64,000 bases of DNA from Evernia prunastri (taxonomy: Eukaryota > Ascomycota > Lecanoromycetes > Lecanorales > Parmeliaceae). Each line of letters opens with the position of its first letter. The first letter of the stretch is position 1. The notes below the pieces were generated by a model, which saw only the letters and a program-made list of their open reading frames with translations, did not search any database and was not told the DNA's origin. Below are positions 21,346 to 33,047 of this stretch, in pieces. Both the position numbers and the translations under genes were made by a program. Location of the stretch: assembly GCA_003184365.1 (NCBI GenBank), contig NKYR01000015.1:186001-250000 (forward strand), given 5' to 3'.

Positions 21346-23178
21346 ATGGCTACCAATGGTGGAAAGATACATATTGATGAGGACATAGGTAAAGACGATC
21401 CTTCAGCCAACGGTTCAGAAACGTTACCATACAAAAGCCTCTTGTTCGCGCACATACAGCATCCACCATCCCAAACAGATGGACCGCAGTATCTTACACG
21501 CAAGTCCGAGACTGGGCCGGTCAGCGAAGATGGGGATCCTGAAGCCCGTAAAGAATGGAAGCCAGCTACAAAGTCTGCCCTGAAGAAATGCAGCAACCTG
21601 TATGAACAGCATAAGAGAAAACAAGCCAAGGGCAATGACTTGGCCATACGAGAGAAATCAGAACAGGAAAAGCGGCAACGAGCGCTGCAAGAAGCAATGG
21701 AAGTCCGGATAAGAGAGGATTCTCAGCTTCCAAAAGCATTCAAGATACGGCTCAATGAGAAAGATCCAGCGCTTGTGAAACTGAGGAAAGGCACCAGCGA
21801 AAAGGACGTGGACTACTCTGAAGGTCGAGGTTCGAGAGTAAGAGTCACAGGACGTGTGCACAGGTTCCGCACGCAAAAGGATGTTATTTTTATTACACTT
21901 CAGGATGGATACGGCTTTCTCCAGTGCGTCCTCACGCGCGATTTGACCAAGACATACGACGCTTTGACTCTCACTCAAGAGACGTCCATGGAGGTCTACG
22001 GCGAGATGTGGGAGGTGCCTCCAGGACAACACGCACCAGATGACCGAGAGCTCCACGCTGACTATTACGAAATTATCGGCAAAGCCGCCGGTGACAAAGA
22101 CGCCATCACCACCCGCGCAGCGCCAGATGCTGACACACAGACCCTTCTGGATAACCGCCATCTTGTCCTACGTGGCGAGACCTCATCTTCCGTGATGAAA
22201 GTCCGCGCTGCTCTCCTCCGTGCCTATCGTCACACCTATGAATCTGAAATCACCCCCAGCTGCCTCGAAGTCACTCCTCCTTGTATGGTACAAACTCAGG
22301 TTGAAGGCGGCGCTACCCTCTTTGACTTCAACTACTACGGCCAGAAAGCGTACCTCACCCAATCTTCACAACTTTATCTCGAGACTTGCCTGCCCTCTCT
22401 TGGCAACGTTTTCTGCGTTGCGCCATCTTTCCGTGCCGAGAAATCCTCAACCCGTCGCCATCTCTCCGAATACACACATATAGAAGCCGAACTCGATTTC
22501 ATCACCTTCGATGATCTTCTTGTTCATCTCGAGCTTGTGATGAGCAAAGTAGTCGAGCACGTTCTTGCAGATCCGAAGGTCAAAAAACTTGTCTACGACC
22601 TCAACCCAAAATTCAAAGTCCCAGAAAGACCGTTCATGCGCATGAAATACGCTGATGCTATCACCTGGCTGCGTGAGCATGACACCAAGAACGAAGAGGG
22701 CCAGGCACACGAATTTGGTGATGACATTGCGGAGGCTGCGGAGCGCAGGATGACCGACATAATCAACCGCCCCATATTCCTGACCCATTTCCCTGTCGCT
22801 ATCAAAGCCTTCTACATGAAGAAGGATCCACAGGACTTGAGGGTGACCGAGAGCGTGGACTGCTTGATGCCGGGCGTTGGAGAAATCGTTGGTGGAAGTA
22901 TGCGCATGGATGATTACGAGGAGTTGATGGCTGCGTACGCGAGAGAGGGCATTGATCCGGGGCCTTATTATTGGTACACTGATCAGAGGAAGTGAGTTCC
23001 CGGGCTTCTCTTGACACGCTGATGTTTGGTGATGCTGACTCTGTACATTAGGTACGGAACATCGCCCCATGGCGGCTACGGGCTTGGCCTCGAACGTTTT
23101 CTGGCTTGGATGTGCGGTCGGTACACGGTGCGGGAATGTTGTCTTTACCCTCGATTCACCGGCCGCTGCACACCGTGA
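21346..23178 (+). CDS. DED81: Asparaginyl-tRNA synthetase, cytosolic
   Basis: Class IIb synthetase charging tRNA-Asn in the cytosol. Exons 21346-22991 and 23052-23178 (60-nt intron) give 590 residues. An N-terminal eukaryotic extension with a Lys/Glu-rich helix leads to the OB-fold anticodon-binding domain (RVRVTGRVHRFRTQKDVIFI). The catalytic domain shows LTQSSQLYLETC (motif 1 area), motif 2 FRAEKSSTRRHLSEYTHIEAE shortened here to its Arg-containing FRAE and EYTHIEAE elements, PGVGEIVGGSMR, and motif 3 GYGLGLERFLAW in exon 2, which ends in YPRFTGRCTP. The Asn-type spacing and RHLSEYTHIEAE-like block favour AsnRS over AspRS. No mitochondrial presequence is evident. Confidence 0.96.
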
Positions 23179-23607
23179 GGTGCGCTGAAATAAGAGAGTC
23201 CCACTTGATCCGTTTCCCCTAGATGGACCCACTGCTGCGCACGGCGAAGTCTTCTCGGAGATGACGTCTATCCTTCGTGTGTGTGTTGTATTTCAGATGA
23301 GGCGGGTGGTTGACGACTGTACCGTGAGCATTACCAGACATGCCGGTTTCATAGATGAGATACCACTTAGAACGGCATGCCCTTATTCTTGAAAGACTTT
23401 CTATTCTTGCATGAGCAGATTCTCTAGCATGGCCGTATCGTAGTGCTATGATCTTAACCAGACCAGTAACAGTAATTCGACATAGGCATGATGCAAAGCA
23501 AACGCCGAGCGACCTGGGTATCTTCCCTAACACCTTTGCGCCCCAAACATCCAGGGACCACGGTCCTTCTCTGCGAGAGCATGATCCCATTATCCCCCCA
23601 TGCCTTA
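23179..23607. other. Intergenic region between convergent genes
   Basis: 429 nt between the asparaginyl-tRNA synthetase and SGF73 stops; terminators are expected here but I see no distinctive signal and no gene. Confidence 0.5.
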
Positions 23608-24998
23608 TTATGGATTGCTAGCGCCGGCCACACTTGCCTTCCTTACAGGTGCCACCGCTGCACCTGCAGCAACCGCTCTCCCCTGCGCCTGAGCCAGACT
23701 CGGCTTCCTCGATGGCCCCTCCCCATTCAGATTCTCGCCACCCGTACCCACCACCGAGCCAGGCATGGCGCCGTCTGAGACTCCTTGCTCCCTACTACCA
23801 CCCCCAAAAATCCCCCCTCCTCCCGAGCCTCTTGACCCCAAGGCATTGCCCAACATCTCCTTCATCCGAATATGCTTGTACTTTCTCGCCGTGGGCACAA
23901 AGACATGCTGATCGAGCGGCGTCGGTCTCACCCTCGCAATCGCGGCCATCACTGCATCCTTCTCTTCATCACTATCCACCGGCCCTTCCGGCGGCCCATC
24001 GTCTAGTAGCGGCGCCTTCGCCTCCAACGCCGCTTTATGAATCTTCGCCTGGTTCCGCTTCTGATACATATTGAGCAATTGATCGTATGGTAGACTCCGG
24101 CCGGGGACTGAACGTTTGGCACCCATGCTATGAGATTTGCAGGTAAGAGAGCGAGCGCAGTAACCGCCGTTGGGTAGCATGACGCCGCATTGCTGCTCGA
24201 CGTTTACGGGTCCTTTCGGTTTTGGCAGTTTGGGCTTGGGCGGCTCATCTTTTTTGAGTTTCTTTTTCTTAGGCTCTTTCTCGCCTTCGCCGTCTGCTTT
24301 CCGCTTCTTGGATTTCTTGGGACCGTCAACGGAGGCTTTGGAGGCGGACTTTTTGGGTGGCTTTTTGGTGGAGCCGCTACCACCTTCTCCGGCTTCGTTA
24401 TCACGTTGGCTTGCCGTTACGGATTCGCCCATTACGGAGTCACCGTCCTTGTCTTTCTCTTCAGCGGCTTCCTTGGCTTTGGCATCCTTGGCCTTCGCTT
24501 CTTTTGCTTCCTTCTTCTTACGGCTCATTTCTTTCTTCTTTTCGCATAATTGAGCGTGAGAAGCGACGACGGACTCGGGCAAGGGTTTCTTGCAGTAACT
24601 GCACTTGGTAAGGCCCTGTGGGTCTCCAGCTTTCGGTCCGGCGCCATTTACCGCGGGAGAATCTGGAGATGGACTCCGAGTAGTGCCACCTATCTTTGTC
24701 GCTGATATATGAGGTTTCAGAGAAGTGATTGTTGAATGTAGGTGCACTGATTTGGTTGCGACTCACCATTGGTCTCGGTGTCCTTGGGCTTCGTCTTCTT
24801 CGCGATCGACTTTTTCAGCTTCACTCCTCCCGTAGGCTTATCCTTCTTGGAAATTAGATTCTTGCCGGCACCTGGTTCTACCAAGCTCATTTCGGAGCTC
24901 GAAGCTATGGATGCTGCGCTTTCACTGTGAGCTGTTCACTGGCCGTCAACTAGGTGAAGCTTGCTCATACCTCTGCGGCTAGGGTCTGTCGAAGCCAT
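23608..24998 (-). CDS. SGF73: SAGA complex subunit Sgf73 / ataxin-7-like (SCA7 domain)
   Basis: Sgf73 anchors the histone H2B deubiquitinating module to the SAGA co-activator in the nucleus. Three minus-strand exons, 24998-24971, 24913-24767 and 24701-23608 (introns of 57 and 65 nt), give 422 residues. A zinc-binding motif CSYCKKPLPESVVASHAQLC lies near residue 100, followed by a long Lys/Glu-rich stretch. The SCA7 domain follows: QCGVMLPNGGYCARSLTC, KSHSMGAKRSVPGRS and PYDQLL. The C-terminal third contains VFVPTARKYKHIRMKEML and a Gly/Ser-rich tail. The short first exon and the second exon were chosen because they keep an uninterrupted frame with good donors (GTATGA, GTGAGT) and acceptors. 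The family call is firm; the first 10 residues are less so. Confidence 0.92.
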
Positions 24999-25667
24999 TC
25001 CTATAAGGAATGACACTGGCCCTAGGATTGAGGCTTTCTAGGTATCCTATTAGCAAGCAACACTGCTGTGCATGCGGGCGAAGTATGTCCGGAAAGGAAG
25101 AAGTGTAGGTAACATGCTCGGTCGTTTAGGATAATTGTAGGGCTGAGCTACCGGGTTATCATCGGCCCGATACTATACAAGAGGGACCCGAGCTCGCCGA
25201 GGATCTGTAGATCTGCGGAGAACGCTCAGTGCGTTCTACGGAGTACTCTAACGCGCTTCGAAACGGATCCCTCGGATCTTACGGAGGGTTCCTTCTAGGT
25301 TAACATCATACTATTATTATCAAGAGCATCTTCATTCCTAGTAATCTTGTCTTGATAGTAATGCATGCAAATTGCAGAAAAAGGCAAAGGAGCTACCCAG
25401 CATTGTCGATTCTATCTCTCCCCCCAGCTCCATGCAACGCTAACTGCTAGGTACCATTTATCGATGATGCGGGAGATGATGCATGCTTGCAGTTTGAGCG
25501 ACAGTCGTCGACAGACGCTGTTGCCTATTTGAGTAATGGCATCTAGCCAGTCTGAACCGGAGGCATTGATCGCACTGTGCAGCGTCGTAATTTCGTAATG
25601 CCTAAGCAAAGGCCAAACCGTCCGTAACTATATATGGAGCCTTACTGCTGGTCTCTCAAAAAGCTAG
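24999..25667. other. Upstream region of SGF73, includes an inverted-repeat element
   Basis: 669 nt between SGF73 and the ITC1 stop. No gene seen. It contains the GC-rich inverted-repeat block described at 25181-25292. Confidence 0.5.
25181..25292. repeat. MITE-like inverted-repeat block
   Basis: About 110 nt, GC-richer than its flanks. A perfect hairpin AGAACGC-TCAGT-GCGTTCT sits at 25219-25237. The outer parts are loosely inverted: GGGACCCG...CCGAGGATC on the left matches, imperfectly, the reverse complement of GGATCCCTCGG...GGGTTCC on the right. This could be a relic of a small non-autonomous element or a chance structure. Confidence 0.3.
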
Positions 25668-28600
25668 TTAGAAATTGTATCGGGTCCCTTGACGACTTGG
25701 CACCTTGCCCTGGCGATTAGTGGCGCGTGTTTGTCGAGGCTCCTCCTCCTCGACGATGAGGGGCTTTTTTTGAGCTACCCCCTTTTGCTTCTTGTATGCC
25801 GGCGGCTTTGGCTCTGAGTGGAGGTGGCCAATTTCGTTGATGGCAGTGTTGTTCTTCCACGCTAGGCATCGGTGGCCCGTTGAGTCCACATACGTCTTGG
25901 TTCGTGTTGAGACTCTCGTCGTAGGTTCGCTGGTTTCCCCTTTTTTCTCGTCCATGCTCAAGTATTCATGGCGTTTCGTCATGTGAAGGTTGATGTTGTC
26001 TCTCTGGGCTTGAAGTTCTTTTCGAAGTTTGATTTCGCGTACCCCACGAACATCGAGCCATCCAATGAGCATATCCAGGCGTTCCGGGTCGTCGTAGTAG
26101 CCCCATTGCCTTGCGGTGAACGTATGAGTATCACCCTCCTCAATCATCTTTCGCTCTGGTACTGTCATTTGGAACGCTCGCCGGTACTGCTCGTTCTCCG
26201 CTGGAGACAACTCTATGAAACCTTCACGTTCAAGATCATCGGGTCCCTGCACCCATAGACATCCGTTTGCGTATCCAGCGTCGGCAGTGGAGCTATCGGG
26301 TAGGCCAGCATATGGCATGGCGTTACGTTCCATCCAGTAGTAGCGGTTCCAGAAGCGGTCTTTTCCAAGTACTCTAGTTCTGGGGCAATCGGCTTCCCGT
26401 AGGTCGTTCTCGAGAGTCAGGACCTCTTCTTCGTATTCCTTGATCTTTTCCTTCACTTCTTCGATTTTTTTTAGCACTTTGTCGTATTGTTTTTCCTGCT
26501 TTGACGGCTTCTTTGCCTTCTCGGCTTGCGCCCTTTCTTTTCTCTCCTTTGCTTCTTCCTGCTTCTTTTTGCGTGCCGCCGCTCTGTCGTTAGCTCGGCG
26601 GAGAGTACGCCCTTGATGAGGTTCCTCCTCACCCGAGTCCATGACTTCATCCTCGTCGGCAGGTTCCTCCTCATCCGGTTCCATTTTCAACTCTGACAAC
26701 TCCTCTAATTCTGCGGGAGGAGACGCAGATATGTTTTCGGGTTGCAGAGTTTTACGCTCCTCATGTAATACCCGTAGCTCTTCTACTCTGCGAACGATCA
26801 GCACGTAATATATGGCTTCCTATATGAAATACTCACGCTGCTTTACGACTTCTTTGAACTTCGTTCTTCTCTTTTCGATGTTCTGTCATTTGGGCGCTGC
26901 AGTCTTCCATGTATTGTCGAATTGCTTTGGTTTCCACGGATTTCATACAGAGGATCTGAAGTATGCGGATACGAAGGTTGACATCAAGGATTTGATACTG
27001 CGCAGACGCAATTTCTGGTGTTGCATCCTTGTCGAGAGGGGCTAGGTGCCTCAAGATCTCGTTGCAGCTTTCGGTGAGGCGCGAACTACTCGATAGCTGA
27101 TTGAGGAGACCTACAACGATCACTACCCAGTGACCGTTGGAAAAGTCACGCTTTCGAAGTCGCATTTTCCAGTCATAGCCACGTATTGAGTGGTCCATCT
27201 CTACCGCTCGGTGGACCTTCACGTTGACTGGGGAGGCTTCGTTCCCGTTGGCAGCCTGCTTCAACTCTGCCGCTTCCGACTTTGCAAGACTACCGCGCGT
27301 AGATCGTGCTGGCGGTTTGATTTCTGGCTCTGGTGTAGGTGAGGGTTGAGCGCTACTTTCCTGGACAGATTCTTCTCCTTCGCTTTCGGCTTGATAAGGC
27401 AGTGAGACCTGGACCTGGCCATTCTTGTCGTTTGAGTCATTCACCAGCTTCTTAAGCACGGCGCAATGTATCTCTACGAGAAGCTCACATTGAATATCTT
27501 CGGATGTGATCCGCAGAGCTTCGACATAGTCATCGAACGTAAAAGAGTCAAGCTGAAAAACCTCGCAGTAGACATTTAAGGTGTCCCAGGTCTCTAAAAG
27601 TAGCCCAACAGATTCCATCGCAATGCCACTTCCAGCGCCTTCCGACACCCTATTGACACTTGGAGTACTCTCTGAGAGGAATTTGAGTGGCGGGCGGTGA
27701 GTGCCATCACGCACAGGAGGTATCTCAAGGTCCTCGATAGGGTATTTCGGCGGCGGCGGTGGTGCAGGTTTTGGCTGACCTTTGGCGGCGATGGGTTGAA
27801 AACCCTGGACCATGCGAAACCCGTGTGACGGTCCCGCTTGGAATTGATTAAATTGAGGGGGCTGACCTTGCGGTGCAATCCTGAAATCCGGGTTGCTAAT
27901 AGTAGAGCGTTGATATTCAGCAAATTGGGCCTGCCTCCAACGCTGCATCTCGTCTTGACTATTCTTGCCTTTGCTTCCCTTTGGTTTGAGAATTGGTAGG
28001 CCATTGCGAGCACCGTATAGATTGAGAGTGAGACCTTCGTATTCACCTTTTTTGCCAGAGGAAGGGTTGGTCTTCCTCTGTTTTGATTGATGGTCATGTG
28101 TCAGCCATTCGGGGATAGTTGTACTGATACGATACTGCTCGGCGAGCCTGGGTTTGACGAGCCAAGGTGCTCCTGTCCATGCCTCACGGGTAACGCTGTT
28201 TTTCAGAAACGATCGAAGCCTCTGCTTGGTGAAGGTCTTTCGTTCACGAGAAATGTGGTCTTCATCAACGAGCGCTTCCTCACCTTCTCTCTCGTCAAGA
28301 CGGCAAAAGTATCGTGCAAATGTCTTCCGCTCTAGACCACCATCTGGCCGAGCTAATTCAGGAAATTTGGTCTTTTCACGGATGAAGCCAGTAAAACGAT
28401 CTTCACCGAGCGTAATTGTGACAGTTTCCCCTGGGTAGAAATCTCGCTTGAACTCCTATAGTTGCTGATTAGTAAACCCCTAAAGTCACGTGTATAATGA
28501 GGCGGTACTTCATAGGTGTAATCAACTAATGAACAGCTGTTAGTACCAGCTCTTTGGTGATGAGGAGTGCAGTGCTTGCCTAAATTATCTATTCTTGAAA

Positions 28601-29173
28601 TCTGTTGAAATTGTACTTTCCTCAGGATCGGCTCTCTCAACGCATCAGGGAACTCGTCGTCAACTTCATCCGAAGCATCCAGCTACTCATGTCAGCGAAC
28701 GAAATATACCGATTGCGTAGGGCAGCGAAGAACAGGGACGAGGCCTACCTCGCTCCTGAGTGCCTCCCTGAAAGTGAGCCCCGAATGTCCCGTGATCTCA
28801 CAGACGAAACGTTTCTAGATCACTTGTTATTTGATAGAGCATCTGGTTAGAGGTAGGAGGTAGACCAACTTGCTTGTAGTAATCGATGCTGGGTAGCCCG
28901 ATGGTTAGTTCAACGCAATGGACAGGAAGCCAACGCGCAAGCTCACCGTTTCAAGTATTCCTCATAACTGGTGAAAATTTCACCCGTTTCTTCTATTGAC
29001 CAAACCTGATACAAGTCTCAGCAATTCGAAAAGGGGCAGGTCCAAGCCAAACTTACCTCAGAGTCGTCCGTAATGTATGCAGGCAGCGCAGCATATTGAA
29101 CGGGTTTTCGCTTGAAAAGAACCTTGGAAAGTTAGTTTGTGAACGACAAGGATGAAAGAAGTGAATCTACCAT
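25668..29173 (-). CDS. ITC1: ISW2 chromatin-remodelling complex subunit Itc1 (WAC-DDT-WHIM)
   Basis: Itc1, the fungal counterpart of Acf1, guides the ISWI ATPase in nucleosome spacing. Nine minus-strand exons give 1023 residues: 29173-29171, 29122-29057, 29005-28947, 28888-28870, 28814-28749, 28682-28580, 28525-28509, 28455-26837 and 26787-25668. Exon 1 is the start codon alone. The WAC domain reads VLFKRKPVQY, EVWSIEETGEIFTSYEEYL, ITGHSGLTFREAL. Its later part, DFYPGETVTITLGEDRF, leads into RPDGG. The DDT domain has LLETWDTLNVYCEVF with FTFDDYVEAL, and the WHIM/WSD region has RVLGKDRFWNRYYWME. One intron (28526-28579) uses a GC donor and one exon is 17 nt; both are supported by family continuity of the spliced reading. 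Coiled-coil Lys/Glu runs lie between DDT and WSD. Confidence 0.92.
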
Positions 29174-30716
29174 GCCGTGGGACAGGCCGAAGGGAAACCG
29201 CTCCTCGTGTCAAGGTGCGCTAGGGCCCCAATGGCCTTATATCATACGTTGGACCAGGGGCACTGAGCCCAAGGCAAGGGTTGGGATACGGCTGCGCAAG
29301 ACAGGGTTTGATGTTTTGACCAAGAATGAAATGATCGAGAAGGGGCTGCAGAAGACTGATGGACTTCTCAAGCGCCCCGGGCAACAAGGGCAAAAAGGCA
29401 AAGGAACCACGTGCTATATGACGCTAAGGAGTCTACAGAGACGATATGCACGCGTGTTGATGCTTTCCGACGTGTTTTCGGGGGAGTAATAGATGAAGTC
29501 GATGGTGGGGGGTTGGTGGTTGGGAAGAGGTTGAATGATGAAGAGGAGATGTGGTCGGCAAACGGAAGTGAAAAAAGAGGAAGCAAGTGGAATTTCCCCA
29601 TGATGAACTAATCGGGCAAGGTATTGAACATAAGGTTGATTATCCACCCTAAGTGAATAGGCTCAAGGCTATACCTTAGTGATCTTGTTTTACCATACAA
29701 CCATACAGCATTGAATGATACCCCATGAACATGAAGGTTTTATACAAACTACGCTAAATAAATTTCCATGTTTTTCCCCCTTCCCGACGGCCGACAAAGG
29801 GAAGGAATACGAAGCTTTTGATTGGAAAGGTGATAAATTCGTGTAGGTATCATTTTTCATACGAGTCAGCCATGACGGAAATCAATTGCCAAAATCAACT
29901 TGAAGCGATCGCTGTAAATCAGTACTTAGGTGCGTATCAACATACTCTACGAAGCAAACTTTCACGCAGGATACTGGAAACCATCTTACAAGACGGGTAT
30001 GTTACTGATACCTAAAGGTAAAGGTCTAAAGTAAGGTAAAAAATTAAATCCGCATTGCTAGCTGCATTTATCTTTCCCGATTCCCCTCTCCTTCTATCCA
30101 CCATACTCCTCCGTCTTCAGCAGCGCTGTCCAATGCAACATGCTCATATCTACACTCTTACACTCTCACACTCTCCCCAGCTCGGACATTCACGCCACTA
30201 CAAAGTCGAATGCCACTCAAGGAAACCTTTTTAAATACCCAACATCGTCTTCTCATGTGGGTAGGTAGCCTCTCTGCCTGTCGCAATCACTTTTACTATC
30301 TGTCAATCATGTAACTTTCGAACCATCAGAATATGCCTTGCCCCCTTCTCGACTTCCATCTAGCAAAAAGTATTCCATAGTCATCTCAGTGTATATCTTC
30401 CCGTACTTCCGTCCATTCGATGCCAATAGCGCATTTCCAGGCAGCCATACAAATGATTCGTCCCAAGGACATCCCGCCCTCCTCCGCACAGGACACTAAC
30501 CAAGAGACAGTTGGCAACCCAAAGGGTATCATTAGAAAAATTAGCGTCAACACACTTTATCAACGACCTCCATCTGAAACATTTATTCCTGCTACGGCTC
30601 GAGTTCAACGTTATCGATTTCATATGGGATACTGGTAGTCTTCCGGAAGAGCATCGACTATCTCCTTGACACAAGTACAAATAGCTTTCCTGCCAGTAGT
30701 AATGGGTATCTACGTG
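29174..30716. other. Intergenic region upstream of ITC1
   Basis: 1.5 kb between the ITC1 start and the ALG8 stop. Several open frames exist on both strands, none with family motifs or plausible introns. I see no RNA gene. Confidence 0.5.
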
Positions 30717-32487
30717 CTATGAAGTGAAGTACACAACAGAAAATCCAACCCAGCTGCCCACAACCCCTATCGCCGAATACGAGCTTGTGAACATCAACGG
30801 GAGAAATTCATACTTGGGTCCGAAGAGGAGCTGGTGAATGAGTGAACAATAGATGATTAGAGGAATAGACACAGTGTTGTAGAGAAGAGAAAATCTGTCA
30901 AGCAGGAAAACCCGGGTTTGAGACGATGCTGGCGCTAGCCGATCGAAGACCGACAGGAAAAGTATCAACCAAGAAACGGTGTACACGGCCTTCACTGGGA
31001 ACTCGGCGGTCGTGAACAACAATGGAAAAAGAGAAACGTGCCCTGCGACGGCCAAAGGTCGAAACGCGCCAAGGTACCGACGGTCTTTCAATGCCAGCAA
31101 GCTGAATGGTATGATCACCAGAAGGATGGCTTTCTCATGGACATGCCATCCAAAAAGGAAGGATGCGTAGCCACACAAAGTTACAGCTCCCACGAAAGTC
31201 TCCCACGTTGGCTGGAAGAAGAGCTTAATCAGACACAGCTGCTGATGATTAGTCATCAATACACAGTAAAGGAATGTGTTCTTACAGTTTGGCATAACAG
31301 GGTTAGGATGAAGGTAACCTTCGGCGATATGTTGGGTAAGATCGCAAATGAGGAATCTCCAATGAGTCCTCGGGTGACGCTGTTCAACGCAGCTGGATCG
31401 ACTGGCAGCCGCAACGTCGGCGCGACTGGAAACCGTAAGCTTATAATAGAGAAGCTCGACCTCCTTTGCGCAGACTAACCGTAGATGAGAACCCTGTCAG
31501 TGAACGAATACATAGCCCATACGTTGGGCGCCCAATAAGCATGACATAATCCCCGTGAGAACGGAAACAGACGGCTTAAGATTTGATCTTTTTGGTCCCA
31601 GTACCAAAACGGTCCAAGAGCGGCTCCAAAAATACTGACGAGTCCTGACGCCAGCTTGACGCAGTTGCCTAAGCGGATTCGAACCAATGACTTTTGGCTC
31701 AGGCAGTATGCTCGCAGCAAATACACAAAGTACGCGGGCGCGAGATAGAGGAATATGTGCTTGAAGCAGAGTATTGCGGCAAATAAGAGACCCCCGGGCA
31801 GCATGGTGGACTGCTTTCGAGCCAACACTATGGAGAGTATAAGGAGACCGTAGAGGAAGCCATTGTACTGGAAGTGAATGTGGTCGATGATCAGCAGCGC
31901 CGGAGACAATAGAATTGAGATGGCTACTGCGTGGGAACTCTTTTGGAAGGCTGCGGGGGATGTTTGGACATGTCTAGCACAGAGCATCAGCCTCAAGGTG
32001 ATTGCTTCTTTTAGCCTTAACACTCGTACTTATACAATGCAAATGCCAGTACCAGATCCGTTGCTATGACGGTAAGACGTTGGAAATATATGGTCTGCCA
32101 GCTTTGGTATTTCAAGTTGTCAATCTTCAGCATTGCAGGGTCCACATAGTAGGCAAGCTGTGAGAGGAGCCATTCGAAGTAGGCAAAGAAAGGGGGGTAG
32201 TCGAGTGTCCATTCTGAAGTGTTCTAGCAAACCTCGTCAATATCACAACGTTGAGTGGGATCAGACCACGATGTTACCTCGTAATACCAGTCTCTCACAG
32301 GCAATGAGTTGGTGATAGCAAGCCAATTGCGGTGGACCTCGAAGTCGGTGGACTTGCTGGACCTGCATTAGCCTCATGTTGGCGATCTTCGCATCCAGAA
32401 CTTGACAAACTATGCGGGCCAAAGAAGAGTTTTCAGTGCTGTCACGACGACAGCAGTCTGTGCTATCGATGGGTATAGATCGGCCAT
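30717..32487 (-). CDS. ALG8: Dolichyl-P-Glc:Glc1Man9GlcNAc2-PP-dolichol alpha-1,3-glucosyltransferase
   Basis: Alg8 adds the second glucose to the lipid-linked oligosaccharide in the ER lumen for N-glycosylation. Six minus-strand exons, 32487-32411, 32356-32278, 32223-32030, 31973-31480, 31425-31286 and 31238-30717 (introns of 47-56 nt), give 501 residues. After the first membrane helix the lumenal acceptor/donor loop reads YKSTDFEVHRNWLAIT, then WYYE and WTLDYPPFFAYFEW; DYPP is a GT57 hallmark. IDHIHFQYNGFLYG, YWAPNVWAMYSF, FFQPTWETFVGAV and FLFGWHVHEKAIL follow, all characteristic of Alg8 rather than Alg6. Hydrophobic segments recur throughout, as expected for a polytopic ER protein. Each intron was needed to join conserved blocks; several exons otherwise run into stops within a few codons. 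Confidence 0.94.
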
Positions 32488-33047
32488 GGAGGCATCGCTT
32501 TTAAAGGATGGATTCCTTTTCACGGTAAGGTAAGTAGGAAGGTACTACAATAATATCAAAATTGGCGAGAGGTTAGGACTGGGGAGATTCAAAGTCGGGC
32601 AAATCCAATTTAAGCATAAATGCTCGGCAAGCTAAATTAGATGACGGCTGACCTGAAACAGCTAAGGTAGGTATTTATGTATCACCAATGACACCTGAAC
32701 CTCTGGCCAAATGGACTCATCCGATGTTGCGGTGAGGCATGCTATAGCCTTCTCACCATTGAACATCAAGCATTCTATCGACTTGTCTCCCTCTACTCTA
32801 TCCATTTCCCGAGACATTCGCATCAGCATCGTCGCCATTGTTCTCGGCTTGACGGCAGCTAGCATTGCAAAAAGTGTGCTGGCTTCGCGAAGACCCGACC
32901 AATAACACACTCGTTGAACATCCTTTTCCTTCCTTCAGTATCCTCTCAAAGGCATTTTCGTTCAGCAACTCGCTGTCAGAAAATTTGCTGGGCCGTCGGG
33001 TTCCCGAGCCAAGCCCCTGACGCTCTGGTCATCGGCCTGTCGACATC
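32488..33047. promoter_or_regulatory. Shared upstream region of ALG8 and the L-type lectin gene
   Basis: 560 nt between two divergent start codons, so it must serve both genes. A 64-codon plus-strand frame (32711-32905) with a hydrophobic helix near its end lies inside it; it may be an upstream ORF or chance. Confidence 0.6.
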
